Below, piece after piece: positions 11,640-22,994 of a stretch of DNA of 64,000 nt. The notes beneath the pieces are model-generated. The model was not told where the DNA came from and did not search any database. It was given only the letters and a program-made list of their open reading frames with translations. Positions within the stretch are counted from its first letter, which is position 1, and each line of letters opens with the position of its first letter. Made by a program: the position numbers and the translations under genes. The stretch is from Apoda limacodes (Eukaryota > Arthropoda > Insecta > Lepidoptera > Limacodidae). The stretch covers positions 23,453,521-23,517,520 of the forward strand of contig OX291544.1 in the NCBI GenBank assembly GCA_946406115.1, in the 5' to 3' direction.

Positions 11640-11883
11640 TAAAGCTGTTGCTGACAAGATCTTGTTTTTCTAGGTATCTTAGAAAATGTGTGATAACCAA
11701 ACGCAATGCAAAAATCCTACTGCAAGAACTTTGGAAATTGAAAATTGACTGGGATGTTTTCTTTCCTACTAATATTAGATCATCCTGGCTTAAAATTTTA
11801 CAAAATGCTAACATATCTTACTTCTTTAAAAATTCCGAGGTGCATCTCAATTGCCAACCCCGTCTCTACTCAAATTCATTGTT
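11640..11883 (+). mobile_element. Inverted BEL/Pao fragment (pol region before RNase H)
   Basis: The plus strand reads AKILLQELWKLKIDWD, then FFPTNIRSSWLKIL, the segment before RNase H in BEL/Pao polyproteins. The same segment is present on the minus strand at 13440-13332, where it fits the rest of the relic. Similarity continues to about 11883 (NCQPRLYSNSLL against a matching stretch near 13300-13270) and then switches abruptly to minus-strand integrase sequence. This copy is therefore an inverted duplicate joined to its parent. Confidence 0.7.
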
Positions 11884-13770
11884 GTGATGGACTTACAGGG
11901 CAGAGCGGTCGGCTGTTTAGGATGGCTTCAATTTGAGCAAACAGTGAACACAGGTCCTCAAAGGTTAAGTGAGCGTTCTTTACTATCCTATGTACAAAAT
12001 GATATTTAGCCAACTTCACCCCGGACAATAGGCTCTTCATTTGAGTTAAGAAATAATTTAATCTCTTTAGCTGCGGCAACAAAATTTCTACCGTTGTCAC
12101 AATAAATTACTTTTGGTTTGCCTCTACGAGCTATAAATCTTTTTTAAGGTAATATAAAAGCATCTTTTGTTAGATCGCTTACAGCTGCTAAATGGATGCA
12201 CTTATACCTAAAGCAAACGACAATGCACATATAACATTTAGTTATTTTACACCAGTGGCCTTTACGATCTGTGGAAAAGGAAAGTCTGATTGTTTTCGAT
12301 CTGGCGTAAAGTTACCCATGATGTTGTTCATTGGTTTGGCTTTGAACCGGCGACATATCATATACTCACATCACATGCGTGCAGAAAGCGCTTGTTCTTG
12401 CTTGAATAATAATTTAGTACGGCAGTGATTAGTTTGTAACAAAATGGGATGCCTTTTGTCGTAGCCATAATCAGATGAGTCAATACGCGTAGAATATTTT
12501 CCCTATCTAAATAAGGATTGAGAGATAAGAAACCGGTCTGAGATTTGGGAAATTTGCCTTTACTAAGCAAGCTTATTTATTTATGGAAGCACTCCTTTTG
12601 GAAAAGTTTTACAATAACTTGGTGAGCCTTTTCAAGCTCAGAGCTTGTGAGAGGGCCAATCAATTTGTTTTTAGGGTTCTTGCAATTATTTATGAATCTT
12701 AGTATATTACCTATAAACCCTTGTAAAAAAAAATATTTTGAATACTAGGAAAAATCAAGAAAATTATTGTACACGTCAGGTGCAGCCTTCCCCACCAAGA
12801 CTAAGTGAGCCTTTAGTTCCGGTAGCTGACCGCGTACTATAAAGTTAGTCGGAACAGAATTCCAAGAAAATTTGTATTGAGACAGGAAGGAATGGCGGGC
12901 CGCTCCACGACAAGGCGGAGTTTATTTGGTCAGGATCGACGCCTCATTTAAACCAATCTAGATCAGATTGGTTTAAAGAAGTAGGCACATGATGCTAGGA
13001 AGAAGAATCGGTGAGTTCTTTTATAGCGGCGACCCTGTTAGCAACAAATGTTTTTGTTTTGTTAGTAGTTTGTAACCAACCAAAGACAACGGTCGAATCT
13101 GTGATGGAAGTGCTTAGCTGAGCTCCTAATAAAACTGCGCAGAGTTCTAGGCGTGGTATTGTCGTGGGTTGTACGGGAGCGACTCGTGACTTTGCACATA
13201 CTAGACTCACATGAACCTGGCCTTCAGGATCTCAAATAAATGCAGCAACTAAAGGTTTGCTGTGAAGCGTCACAAAAACAGTGAATTTGAGTAAAGACTG
13301 GGTTGTCAATTAATTTTGAAAGAAGTAAGATATGGTAGAATTTGCTAAAATTTTAAGCCAGGATGATCTTATATTAGTGGGAACGGAAACATACCACTCG
13401 ATTTTTAATTTTCAAAGCTCTTCCAATAGGATTTTTACCCTTATTATGCATAATGAAAGAAAGCCTAAGGGATCAACAATTTTGATAGTCAAGGACAGAT
13501 TTTTTCTTTTGGTAATAATATCAATTTTGGGTCATTTAAGTATTCTTATTGAAAGTGAAATTCATCAGTAGGAATCGAAGCTATGCCCAGTGTACTAGTG
13601 GCGTTACTAAAGAGATTTATCTTTTCAAAGTATGAAGTGTCAGACAGTATTTCAGGTATGTTAGCACGATATTTCCGTAGGTGAAATTTGCCCTTTGCTA
13701 GTTGATAAGAGAATTTATAATAGAATTTGAGAATTTTGCTAGTGGTAAATATGACGTAACTTGTAGCAAG
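11884..13770 (-). mobile_element. BEL/Pao LTR retrotransposon relic: RT end, RNase H, integrase
   Basis: Reading the minus strand downwards: the RT C-terminal end (KGKFHLRKYRANIPEIL, 13720-13650), the pre-RNase H segment (13440-13332), and RNase H (LVCAKSRVAPVQPTTIPRLE, then STVVFGWL and KTFVANRVAAIKEL, 13210-12995). These are followed by the integrase leader (LNPYLDRENILRV, 12540-12480), the integrase core (FIARRGKPKVIYCDNGRNF, 12140-12090) and the integrase C-terminal side (LTFEDLCSLFAQIEAILNSR, 11990-11900). Stops and frameshifts break every part. No LTR could be seen. The gag piece at 15195-15475 is on the same strand and may belong to the same insertion. Confidence 0.85.
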
Positions 13771-15190
13771 TGAATTGTTTTAATATGTAATTTTTACTGT
13801 GTAAATAGCTTTAGTTCTCCTTTTGCGTGATTATTTCAAAATTAATGTAATTTCTATATCCAGACACAGATAAAATGGATTTCTTTTTACTAGACGGAGT
13901 ACTTTCTCAAAATATTTAGTTTTGCCAAAAATATATTTTCTCAGATTAAAAATATATTTTTGTTATAAAATTACTAAGTAATTTTAAGATAAATATGCCT
14001 CTTTTGAGATTAAGTTTTATTTCAGTAAAAAAGATTGACATCTTTAAAATCAAGAATTTAATCCTTTTTAAGATAAATCTAAATAATATCAACAGATGGT
14101 GTTGTACAGTTATTGACACTAAGCTAGAACGCGCTACTTAGAACTATTATGATTTAATGACTACTTTTATAATTAAATTATTGAGGAATCAATTCGAACA
14201 AAATACAATAGTCACAGATACTATTTAAGAACGCAGTTAGATCTCTAAGTATGGTGTTATTAAATCGTCGGTACTGTGTATAAGTACCTTTTTTTGTCAT
14301 TGCATATTCTCAAATAGAAATCGAAACATCTTCCACTTAAAGAATAACTTATCTTTGACTTGATTTATTTGTTTAATTGCATTGAATATTTTTTGTCTTG
14401 ATACAAATAAATATTTTCAAGATTTTTTTACTTTTACTAAGTAAATATTCTCTTACGTATATAGGGAGAGGATAATTTTCTTGGAGTTAATCACATTGCT
14501 TTGCTACAATTTGCCTTCTTTCAAGTAATCTGTTTTTACCGTGTACGAGCAAGAAATGTCAAACTTAATTATTTCGACATACTTTTAAATGTTGGATTAA
14601 AAAAAAATTACTGATAGAAAAGGAAAAAGATTTGAAGTCAGTTTTTTGCGAGTAACATTCACGAGTACATGTTATTCAATACAATTTATGTCTAATTGAA
14701 ATTTTACCTAAAATAGTAAAAAATAATATTTTTATACCAGAGATTCATATTCTCCGCAGGTACAGAAACGAATCGATAATAAATCCAGGAGGGTTTTAAA
14801 TATAACGAAAATAGTTCAGGAAAGTTCAAAGTACCTATTGTGGGTTCTACCTTAAACCCACATCCCAGGTTCCCAACTTCAGTTATTTTGAATAGTGAAT
14901 ATCACCAAATTGGTTTTATTACCCTACGGTTAAATGGTAATTTTCGCCATATAGAACCTAATTTTATTGAGTTTCAAAAGCTGGTTTGCTAGAGACAGGT
15001 GTAAGGAAATACACCTTATCACAAAAATTATATTCACTGGACTTATTGCGGTACAGTCGACTAGGAAAATATAAGAAATCGAGAGACGGCAAAACGGCAA
15101 TTTATGAAAATTGTCAAAAATTCAAATTAATATGGAATCGTAGAAAATCGTGTTATTTTATTGTTAAAAGTGATAGTGCATAGAACCTTA
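13771..15190. other. AT-rich stretch between BEL/Pao gag and pol remains
   Basis: In an intact element this interval would hold protease and most of the reverse transcriptase, but I see no such motifs. The sequence is AT-rich with no gene. It may be replaced or heavily decayed element DNA. Confidence 0.4.
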
Positions 15191-15194
15191 ATAA

Positions 15195-15475
15195 ATACAT
15201 GGTCTCAAAAACGTCAGCTCCATTTTTCAGAAAATTAAAAAAATCGTGAAGCGTTGGAATGTTGCCTAAGCTATTGCGATGCTATTCCCATTTAAAACTC
15301 GTGCGGTTATCTAATTTGGCTACGATAATATAGATAATTAGGACATCCCACTTGTCAGTAGGCAGACCAAGTATACTCAGGGCCTGCAAGTTTTTTGTTA
15401 CGTGATCAATCACTAAACGTAGCGATTTGTCGGTCTCTCGTACTGACTCAATGGTTAAAAAAGACTTTAGATGGT
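15195..15475 (-). mobile_element. BEL/Pao gag fragment
   Basis: The minus strand reads LKSFLTIESVRETDKSLRL, then a block with NLQALSILGLPTDKWDVLII and AKLDNRTSFKWE, a stop, and then LGNIPTLHDFFNFLKNGADVFETM in two parts. This matches the BEL/Pao gag pattern (LRALKALNLPTESWD-type, then LPTL-FL-RA-LE). It sits upstream, in element orientation, of the pol pieces at 11884-13770. Confidence 0.75.
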
Positions 15476-15479
15476 TATT

Positions 15480-16215
15480 TATTAATTGACGCTTGTTGTC
15501 ATATCTTTGACATAGGAGTTTCTATGTTTTACAAAAGTATTCGTTAGAAACTGGAGCGGAACCTCAAGAAATAAATTTAAATAATAAAATTATGAACCGA
15601 TGCCAACCAGGGCATGCATTACCGGTTTTAGTTTTTACCAGTTAATCGTCTATTTCGATAAATTACCGATAGAAAAAATACAAAACCGGTATTTTACCAT
15701 TTAAGTAAATCTCTTATTTAAAACTTAAATGTTATTTCTTGGGCGCTGTCAACACTAACCGCGAATGTCATGTCTTATATTTAACATTTATGACAAAAGC
15801 ACTTTTGTATAATTTTAGCATATTTCCAAATTGTATTGTTATTTGGTACAGTTAATTTATTTCAGATTGTTTTAGTATTTTCTCTTATACCGAGGTAACT
15901 ACCCCACCTTATCAATAAAACACTTTCATGGTGATTAAAAAATATGCAGAAGCTCACCAGCACAGACTTTACTATCATGTAAATTTTGAGGCAATTCTTG
16001 ACATTATAAATACAGTAAGGAGATTGAACAGGACATAGCCTTTTAAGTAACTGTAGTGTAGTAATAGAAAAAAATAGTGTCAGTAATAAAAAAAATAACA
16101 CAAAAGCAAATTGCCTTCCCCTTAACAAAGACTATGAAAGGTCACAAACCCTTAAATATCGTTTTGTAATAGTAATATTTTAGGTTATGTTAAAGTTACT
16201 TATTAGTCAATAGGT
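15480..16215. other. Non-coding stretch
   Basis: No gene is visible. Around 15615-15710 the motif accggt recurs with ttaccg and ttaccag, forming short inverted repeats. An 88-codon minus frame at 15862-16128 is hydrophobic but has no recognised motif. Confidence 0.35.
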
Positions 16216-16221
16216 TAAGTA

Positions 16222-16317
16222 AAGATATATTTCGATATCGTACAGACAGCTTAGTTCCTTATGTCACTCACTGTAACATATCAACTAAGCTGTCTGTACG
16301 ATATCGAAATATATCTT
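16222..16317. repeat. Perfect 35-bp inverted repeat (hairpin)
   Basis: Positions 16222-16256 and 16283-16317 are exact reverse complements over 35 bases, separated by a 26-base loop. The arms contain cgatatcg and acagacagctta. An exact match of this length in decayed DNA points to a recent origin or to upkeep by gene conversion. It could be a small MITE remnant or a hairpin RNA source. Confidence 0.9.
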
Positions 16318-16464
16318 ATTAATTTATAATGATCCGCTTATTTATTTAACTCTCCAACATAAAGAACTATTTATTTTGTACTTTATACATGGAAAAAATG
16401 GTGGTAGCCCGTAATCCTTAGTCCTAACGGTATGTTGGTAGGATTTCTTATCAGCCTTATACGT

Positions 16465-16630
16465 TCGCACTGTTGGGGCACGGCCTACCCTCACCGAGGC
16501 GATTTGGGCCATTGTTTTGCTTCACCGAAAAGCCAGTGGTGTAAATAATCAATGTACTTAAGCTCGAACCCTCACCACTCAGGACACAAGGTGAAATCGC
16601 AACACCTCGGCCACCACCGACTTTTTTATA
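16465..16630. repeat. Dispersed repeat, family R2 (copy 1)
   Basis: Phrases gggcacggcctaccctcacc, gatttgggccattgt, gccagtggtgtaaataatca and aacacctcggccaccaccga recur in the same order at 36725-36990. The family resembles a LINE or SINE tail common in Lepidoptera. This copy lacks the middle part. Confidence 0.7.
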
Positions 16631-16689
16631 CGATAAATGTAACAAATTTGTTTTTTCACATGCGATTTTAGTCATTATTATGCGACGCA

Positions 16690-17293
16690 AATTAGGTGGC
16701 CTAGATGGATGGGGTTGTGAGCATGACACTTGAGTCCGAACGAGACAGTGGTCCTAGGAGCCAAGACTCTACTGAGACGAAATATCCGTCCGGACGTGTA
16801 GTCAGCAGAAGGTCCAGTAAGGAGCTCATACGGTCCTCTATATCTGGTATTCTCAATACAGAAAGTACCAGCTAAGAGATCCATCCATAGGTCAGAGCAA
16901 ATTCATGAGCAGATATCCCTGCGTAGTTATCGTTTCGAGAACTGAGCCACTCACAATGGTGGGCGTTAAAGTCTCCCAAAAGAACTAGTTCTGCTGTGGG
17001 ATATTTCTCTAGAACTTTCTCAGACGTCAAACTCAGGTGTGTGATTAGTTGAGCTACGTCCGTGTCACCGCTATGAGACCTGTATAGGCACGCAATATAC
17101 AAAATTGTGTTCGAGTCTGTAGCCGGGATAATGTAGGAATGCTGTTTGGCCGGGCAGGATACCTGCGTCTCGAGATGGTGGTGGACTGTGTTAAGATTTG
17201 CGTGAATACCCCTGATGTTTTCCAAAAATCCACATTATATGTTGATGGAGTAGCTGCTGTAAAAACTCTTTTTCTTTTATTTTTTCTGGACAT
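16690..17293 (-). mobile_element. LINE endonuclease domain fragment (Jockey/R1-type)
   Basis: The minus strand reads NIRGIHANLNTVHHHLETQ at 17220-17165, then a PATDSNTILYIACLYRS block and VLLGDFNAHHCEWLSSR, then SAHEFALTYG. This is the apurinic endonuclease domain of non-LTR retrotransposons; GDFNAHH holds a catalytic Asp/Asn pair. A frame change at about 17225 separates it from the preceding frame, which begins RKNKRKRVFTAATP. No reverse transcriptase follows: downstream DNA (16690-16870) is degraded and then ends at the R2 repeat. Confidence 0.8.
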
Positions 17294-17329
17294 TTATGAA
17301 AAAAGTTACTAAGATTAGGTATGAGGATT

Positions 17330-17790
17330 CACTGCACAGACAGTTTAAAGACCCAAAAAGAGCGGTACTAAAACTGTTAAAGCTCAGCACAGATAAAACG
17401 GTTGCTGGCACGGCGAGCGGAAGGGCTCCTGATCCCTCTCTGTTGTAGTAGCCGGATCCACCAAGGTCCCCTTCTCCGGCACGACTACTACTTCAGAGAC
17501 TTTACACAGGTTGGCGATTCAGCCTCCCAGGGCGGAGATTAAGTGATACTTGGGTTCGGGAACCCGTTCAACCGGGCGGCCAGCGGTCAGCCGTTGCACC
17601 AAGTCTCCCTAACCGTCGTACCAGCACGCCGCGTCTACGCCGAGCAATGACAGCAACAAGCACCACCGGTCCTCCGCTGTCCGTGCAGCGAATCCTCAGG
17701 AGCTCTGGCAAATAGCTTTTAACGATAAAACAACGAAGCGTAAGTGTTACTGTTTGCCTATCAGGTGAGCTCATATACGCTCAGTAAGTT
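17330..17790 (-). mobile_element. LINE 5' region adjoining the endonuclease fragment
   Basis: This GC-rich block is shared, in inverted orientation, with 45050-45260: gggagactt/acccggtg, caacggctgaccgctggc, ttgaacgggttcc, ggaggctgaa and tgaagtagtagt occur in the same order. On the minus strand it lies directly upstream of the endonuclease frame, so a 5' untranslated or ORF1-end region of the same LINE is the best reading. Confidence 0.55.
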
Positions 17791-17814
17791 ATGGATCGTG
17801 CTTACCTAGGTGTT

Positions 17815-20800
17815 TCATTGCACGATAAATTTGGAATGTGAAAATTCGCTAACCAACGAAACCCACCAACGTAGCTGAAACTGTTCGCAAGATGAAGGCA
17901 TGCCACATAACTTGCCGAACCGAGAAAAACCAATCAGGGTGAAAGGTTCTATTTGAGAAGTTCGTAGAAGTTTTAGATATTGGTCATCATGTACTTGTGA
18001 TGTTTGTGGTGAGTTGTTTGAAGTTTCTGGAGTATTAGGATTGTTTTCAGGGTTGAAAGGAGTATTTGGCTGATCAAAAGCAGAGGATCCCTCAGGAGAA
18101 GGTAAGTCTAATTCTAGTTCTCTCAGAACGTCATCGGGATTAATCAGTTGTTGTTCGTCCTGGTCATTGATTTCAGGTAGAGCGGGTTCTTGTGGGGATG
18201 TACTAAAGTCTTGTAGTATATCTTCGGAGATAGCGATATTTTCAGACATAGGAATGGTTTCAGGAGTAGGGATTTGGTCATTAGTTGTGGTAGCGTTTTG
18301 TAATGGAATATCGAAGTCTGTGTTATTGTCTCCTTGAAATGGACTGATTTGTCGATTTATGTCTAGTAAGTTCTCGTTAGGATTTTCATGATGAATTGGG
18401 TTTACAGGAAACCAGGACAAAGCGTCACCTGCAGCGTTTAATTTTCCCTTCGATAAACGATGTCGTACTCGTATTCTTCGAGCTTAAACCGCCATCTTTG
18501 TAATTTGCTACTTGGATCTTTGTGATTAAAAAGCCATTTCAGATTTATGTGATCGGTTATGATTTGGAATTTACGCCCATACAAATATGGACGTAAGGTT
18601 TTACAGCCGAATATTATCCCCAAGAGTTCTCTACTGTGGTACTATAGTTACTTTCACTCTTATTTAAAGTACGGGATGCGCATGCAATAGGCTTGTCCTA
18701 TCCTATAGTACCTTGGGACAACACGGCGCCGATAGCATGATTTGATGCATCACAAGTCAGGATAAATGGAGAAGAGAAATCTGGATAGGATAGTACTGGA
18801 GCGGAGATGAGTTTATGTTTGAGTTCATCGAAGGCTAACTGTTGTGGGTTTTTCCCGTAAAATAGTATACCTTTCTTTAGGAGGTTTGTCAGAGGTTTGG
18901 CGATTTTTGAAAAGTCCGGGATGAAACAGCGGTAATAAGAAATTAATCCTAGGAAGGATTTGACGTCCTTTGGTGATTTGGGAATATGGGAATTGAGGTC
19001 GTGGAAGTAGATGATAGTCTCATCGAGATAGACGAATGCCTTGGAGACTAGAGAGAGATGGTCATTTTTCATGCAAAAAAGTATTCTGTTAAACTGATAA
19101 TGACCTTGAGGGACACTTAAAGCGGATTTGCAAGCCTCATCTTTATCCATCAAAATTTGATGGAAACTGGAAGCAAGATCTAATGTGAAAAAGTATTTGC
19201 TTTGGCCTAATTGATCTAGAATTTCAGATATTTGTGAAATAGGATAGCTGCCTCCAATTGTGATATCGTTCAATTTCCTATATTCAATGACTACGCGCCA
19301 TTTGAGTCAAGTTTTTTTAGGGACAATCCATATCAAGGAAGACCATGGGGAGATTAAAGGCTCTATAATACCTTGATCAAGCATATGTTCTATTTGGGAT
19401 TGTACTTCGGCTTTGTGAATTTCAGGGAATCGCTAGGATTTAACGTGAATAGGAATATCGGATGTGGTTTTGATGTTATGTTTCGGTGCGTTAGTATGAG
19501 ATAGTTTATCTCCAGGAAGGTGAAACATATCAGAGAATTCGGAACATATGTCATACAGTGTATTTGATTCTTCAGCGTTAAGATGGGAGACTCGCAATTG
19601 GTTCAGTACTTCTTGTGTGCGTTGGTAAGTATTGGGGTTCGAATTGGAGATATTATCTATTTTATGGACATGTTCGAGGGGTTCAAGTTTTAATTCTAAA
19701 TTTGAGTTTAATGTTACAAGTCCGTCAGAAATGTTCACTACAGAGATGTTGATGGGATTGTTATCTTTTACTTATATAATACAGTTGGCGATAAGAAGGG
19801 TTTCAGATATATGTTGATCTAGTACAATACCTTCTTTTAAGGTAGGATCTGATATTGAGCATTCAATCAAAATTTCAGTGCGAGGTGGGATAACGTATAC
19901 AGGTTCGCAAAATTTCATTTGAAGGCCTACGTTATCTATTCTGATGTTGTCGTTATAATAATTAATGTTGCAATCTAAATCGTTTAATAAATCGTTGCCA
20001 ATTATTCCATCGTATTCTAAGTGGATTTCATTCACGACATGAAATATATAGGATATGTCATCTAAAATCGGGAAAATGTTAAGTTTGAAGTGACCTAATG
20101 TAAGAGCAGATTTATTTCAGAATCAATTCCTGATTCATAGCAGGTGCTGAATAGAAGACAATTTAATAAGACTTACAGAAGATCCGGTGTCGATAAGGAA
20201 TAACAGAGGTTTATCAGATATATGTGTTTTTAATAAAACATGAGGTAGAAATCTTTTATTAGAGTTTGATGAGGTCTCGTATATTTTTTCAGAAGTTGTT
20301 CGCTTTTGGTTATCTCCAGGTTCATTGAAGGTTGATTTAGTATTTTCAATTGTAATATGTTCCTTATGAGAACATGGTTTAGTTTTCTTATTTACTTTAA
20401 GACGATTTGTAGAAGTTACTGCTTCAGCATAGGAGAGAATTGGAGGTTTTGGGGTGTAGGAAGATTTAATAATTTAATGTCTTGAGTTGTGTAGATTTAG
20501 TATTTATTGTATCACTAGGTGAGCTGTAGGTGAGTTTGTATAAAAGCCCATAGGAGATAAGGTAGAACTTATTGAGTGTGATTGAGCAGGGCCATTGGAT
20601 GTAGCATGTACATTGGACATATCAGGTGTGATGGGTTTGGTAGGATTTGTAGAGATAATAGTGGGCACAGTAGGAATAATTGATTTCGGAGATACTGTGG
20701 ATTTAGTATAGCTAGATGTAATAGGAGTAGTGGATATACTAGTAAAGAGCGATGAAAGAGACGAAGTGGATTAAGTACTATTTAAAATGGTGGACATAGT

Positions 20801-22169
20801 AGAAACGGCGGGAATAGTAATATTTGAGTTAGTAGAGACAATGGAGTTAGTATAATTTAATTCGGCAGAAACAGTGCTATTAGTATGACTTGACTTAGTA
20901 GAAACAGTGAATTTAGCAGTGTTCGGTAACTTGGTAACAACAATGGGTATGGTAGAAACAGTTGGATTTATAGTATTCGATGTAGTAGGAACAGTGGATT
21001 TCGTATTATTTGGTATGGCAGAAATAGTAGATTTAGTATTCCTTGATTTAGTAGAAACATTGGAATTAGTAGAAACAGTGGAAATAGGAGAAACAGTGGA
21101 TTTAGGAGAGGTGTTGGATTAAGTAAAATTTGATATAGTAGGAGCAGTGGACTGAGTATGATTTGATTTAGCAGAGACAGTGATTTTGGTATCGGCTAAT
21201 TGACCTACATTTTCCGTGCGATTCCGGGCGGGAAAACTTATTCGTTGAAATTATTTGATTCGTCGTAATCTAATTCCTCAGCGCTATTATTCTCCGGTGC
21301 ATGATTTTGGGACAGTACAGTGTTTACAGGGCGATATCTGTTACTTTATAACGTTGAAGGTTCAGGGTGCCATTGGTCGTTTCCGGCAATTTTCTATTGT
21401 GTGTCCTAGGTTCTTACAGTATCTGCACGAAATGTCGCTTCTATTCATTGAAGGTCGCATAGCGGGTACTTGTGTCTAATTGGGCCTTGGATAAAAACTA
21501 CGCTGTGGCAAATAACGAGACGGAGCGGGTCTAGTATTAAAATTTGGTGTAAATGTATTAACTGGTGTACTTTTAGAGATTAAACTTTTTTCTTCTGAAA
21601 CGGCAAAATTTATGGCTTAATTTAACGTACCAGGGTCGCGACACTTGCCACCTGTTTATAACCTGGGATTGAGCCCATCAATAAATTTATGTGGCGCTAA
21701 ATCTTCCATAGCACCTATTCGGCCTATGAGTTCACCTCTTCTTTCTGTCGGTAAGCTAATTTTAATTTCAGATAATAATTGAGACAAGCAAGTTTCTACT
21801 CTAAGTGCAAACTGATTTACCGGCTCATTTAACCTTTGTTTACACGTCTGTGATTCGGATAATAAATGTGAATGTTTCCTTTCACCAAATTGGTGTTTAA
21901 GGAACTCCTCTAATTGTTCCCAGTCATCTATTTCTTTAATAGAACACGCGGATTCAGCTCTACCTTCTAGTTGAGACACAATATATTTGAATAGGGCATC
22001 CTTTTGGTTAGGAGCAGCGAGCTCTATGGCATTTCAGCAATTGCTTAAAAAGGTTTAATTTGTCTCTAGTACTATCGCATTTATTAATGAATTGAATTAA
22101 CACGCTAATATCAATTTGTTGCGATGGAATCGCGGTGTCTTGTTTAGCGTTATCTTGTTTAGGAACCAT
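17815..22169 (-). mobile_element. Gypsy-type LTR retrotransposon relic (gag, protease, RT, RNase H)
   Basis: All parts lie on the minus strand. Gag starts at an ATG at 22169 and continues through a capsid-like block at 21979-21656. A CX2CX4HX4C zinc knuckle (CRYCKNLGHTIENC) follows near 21430, then a Ser/Thr-rich repeat tract. The retropepsin has LLFLIDTGSSVSLI at about 20205-20165. Reverse transcriptase runs 19740-18990 (FFTLDLASSFHQILMDKDEA, VPQGHYQF and a degraded YLDETI). RNase H follows (FILTCDASNHAIGAVLSQG, then ITDHINLKWLFNH). The final frame at 18420-17815 begins with the SWFPVNPIHHE end typical of this region and an acidic Pro/Asn-rich tail. Integrase is missing, as is the 3' LTR. 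Stops interrupt it in several places and a deletion removes part of RT next to the catalytic box. It belongs with the 17.6/297-like group by general pattern. Confidence 0.88.
20590..21200 (-). repeat. Ser/Thr-rich degenerate repeat tract inside the Gypsy relic
   Basis: About 20 imperfect units of roughly 27-33 bases, of the plus-strand type gtagaaacagtggatttagta, are read on the minus strand as STVST/NTKS-like residues. The unit is in phase with codons, so the tract was a protein repeat between the zinc knuckle and protease. This is unusual for a Gypsy polyprotein. The plus-strand open frame at 20907-21122 is only its mirror. Confidence 0.7.
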
Positions 22170-22613
22170 TTTATGAACACTTCAATTTATAAATAATAAT
22201 ATAGGCAACTTTGGCTGAAAACAACAATAAAAATACACACAACAAAATAATATATTAAAATGATTTTTCAGGTGATTCCGTAGGTTTTTATTTACAGGGA
22301 CAGCAGCGTACTAGTAGCGCCACGACGAGGACAGGAACACTCAGGTAAAATTTTAAGTTTAGGTAGACTTGATTTTCAGGATCAGAGTTTTCCTTTAGAG
22401 CTGGCGATACGACACGGGAACACGACGACTTAGTAAAATAGGCGAGCAGATCATGTAGGTAGCGATGGAGGGAAATAGAATAGTAGTAGATTTTTTGATA
22501 TAATTTTTGGACACAGATCACTTGCACTTCAGTTTTTGCACGTATTTTGAGTTCTCTATTTATTTCACAGAGGCGTACCGAGGACCTTTAAGATCCTTTA
22601 AGCTGCCACCAAA

Positions 22614-22990
22614 TGTTATACGGGATAACGAATTTGGGTTTCTAGAAAAATAGATTTTATTAACACAAAAGTCTTTAATTAGAAAAAAAATAATATAGAA
22701 AAGAAAAATTGGAATTAGTAATTAGGACGACGGACAAAAGGAGATTGAATGGCAGACCTTGATGGGTACGAGGCTTGGAGATAGTTTACTAAGCAAAAAC
22801 AATGACGTTACGAAAAGGCAGATGGTCTAAGCATTATAGCTAACATGGATAGGGTATAACAGTGCGTAGAAAGACAGACTTGTGTCGCGGCGCGGCGCCG
22901 AATTGCCGACCGGCCAAGGGTGCGGGTCATTTCTCACAATTTGCGGCAGGCCTTAATTTTCGTGAGACGTCGCTGGCAAAATATACTTAA
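22614..22990 (-). repeat. Probable Gypsy 5' LTR region
   Basis: In element orientation the sequence ends CCCGTATAACA at 22614 and is followed by TTTGGTGGCAGC, a layout like an LTR end beside a primer-binding site. The gag start is about 440 bp further on. The outer end of the LTR could not be placed, because no second LTR was found on the other side of the relic for comparison. Confidence 0.4.
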
Positions 22991-22994
22991 AAGT

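Noticed and set aside
20907..21122. Hydrophobic plus-strand repeat protein
   Set aside because: It is the mirror reading of the codon-phased Ser/Thr repeats of the Gypsy relic, whose minus-strand order of domains is clear.
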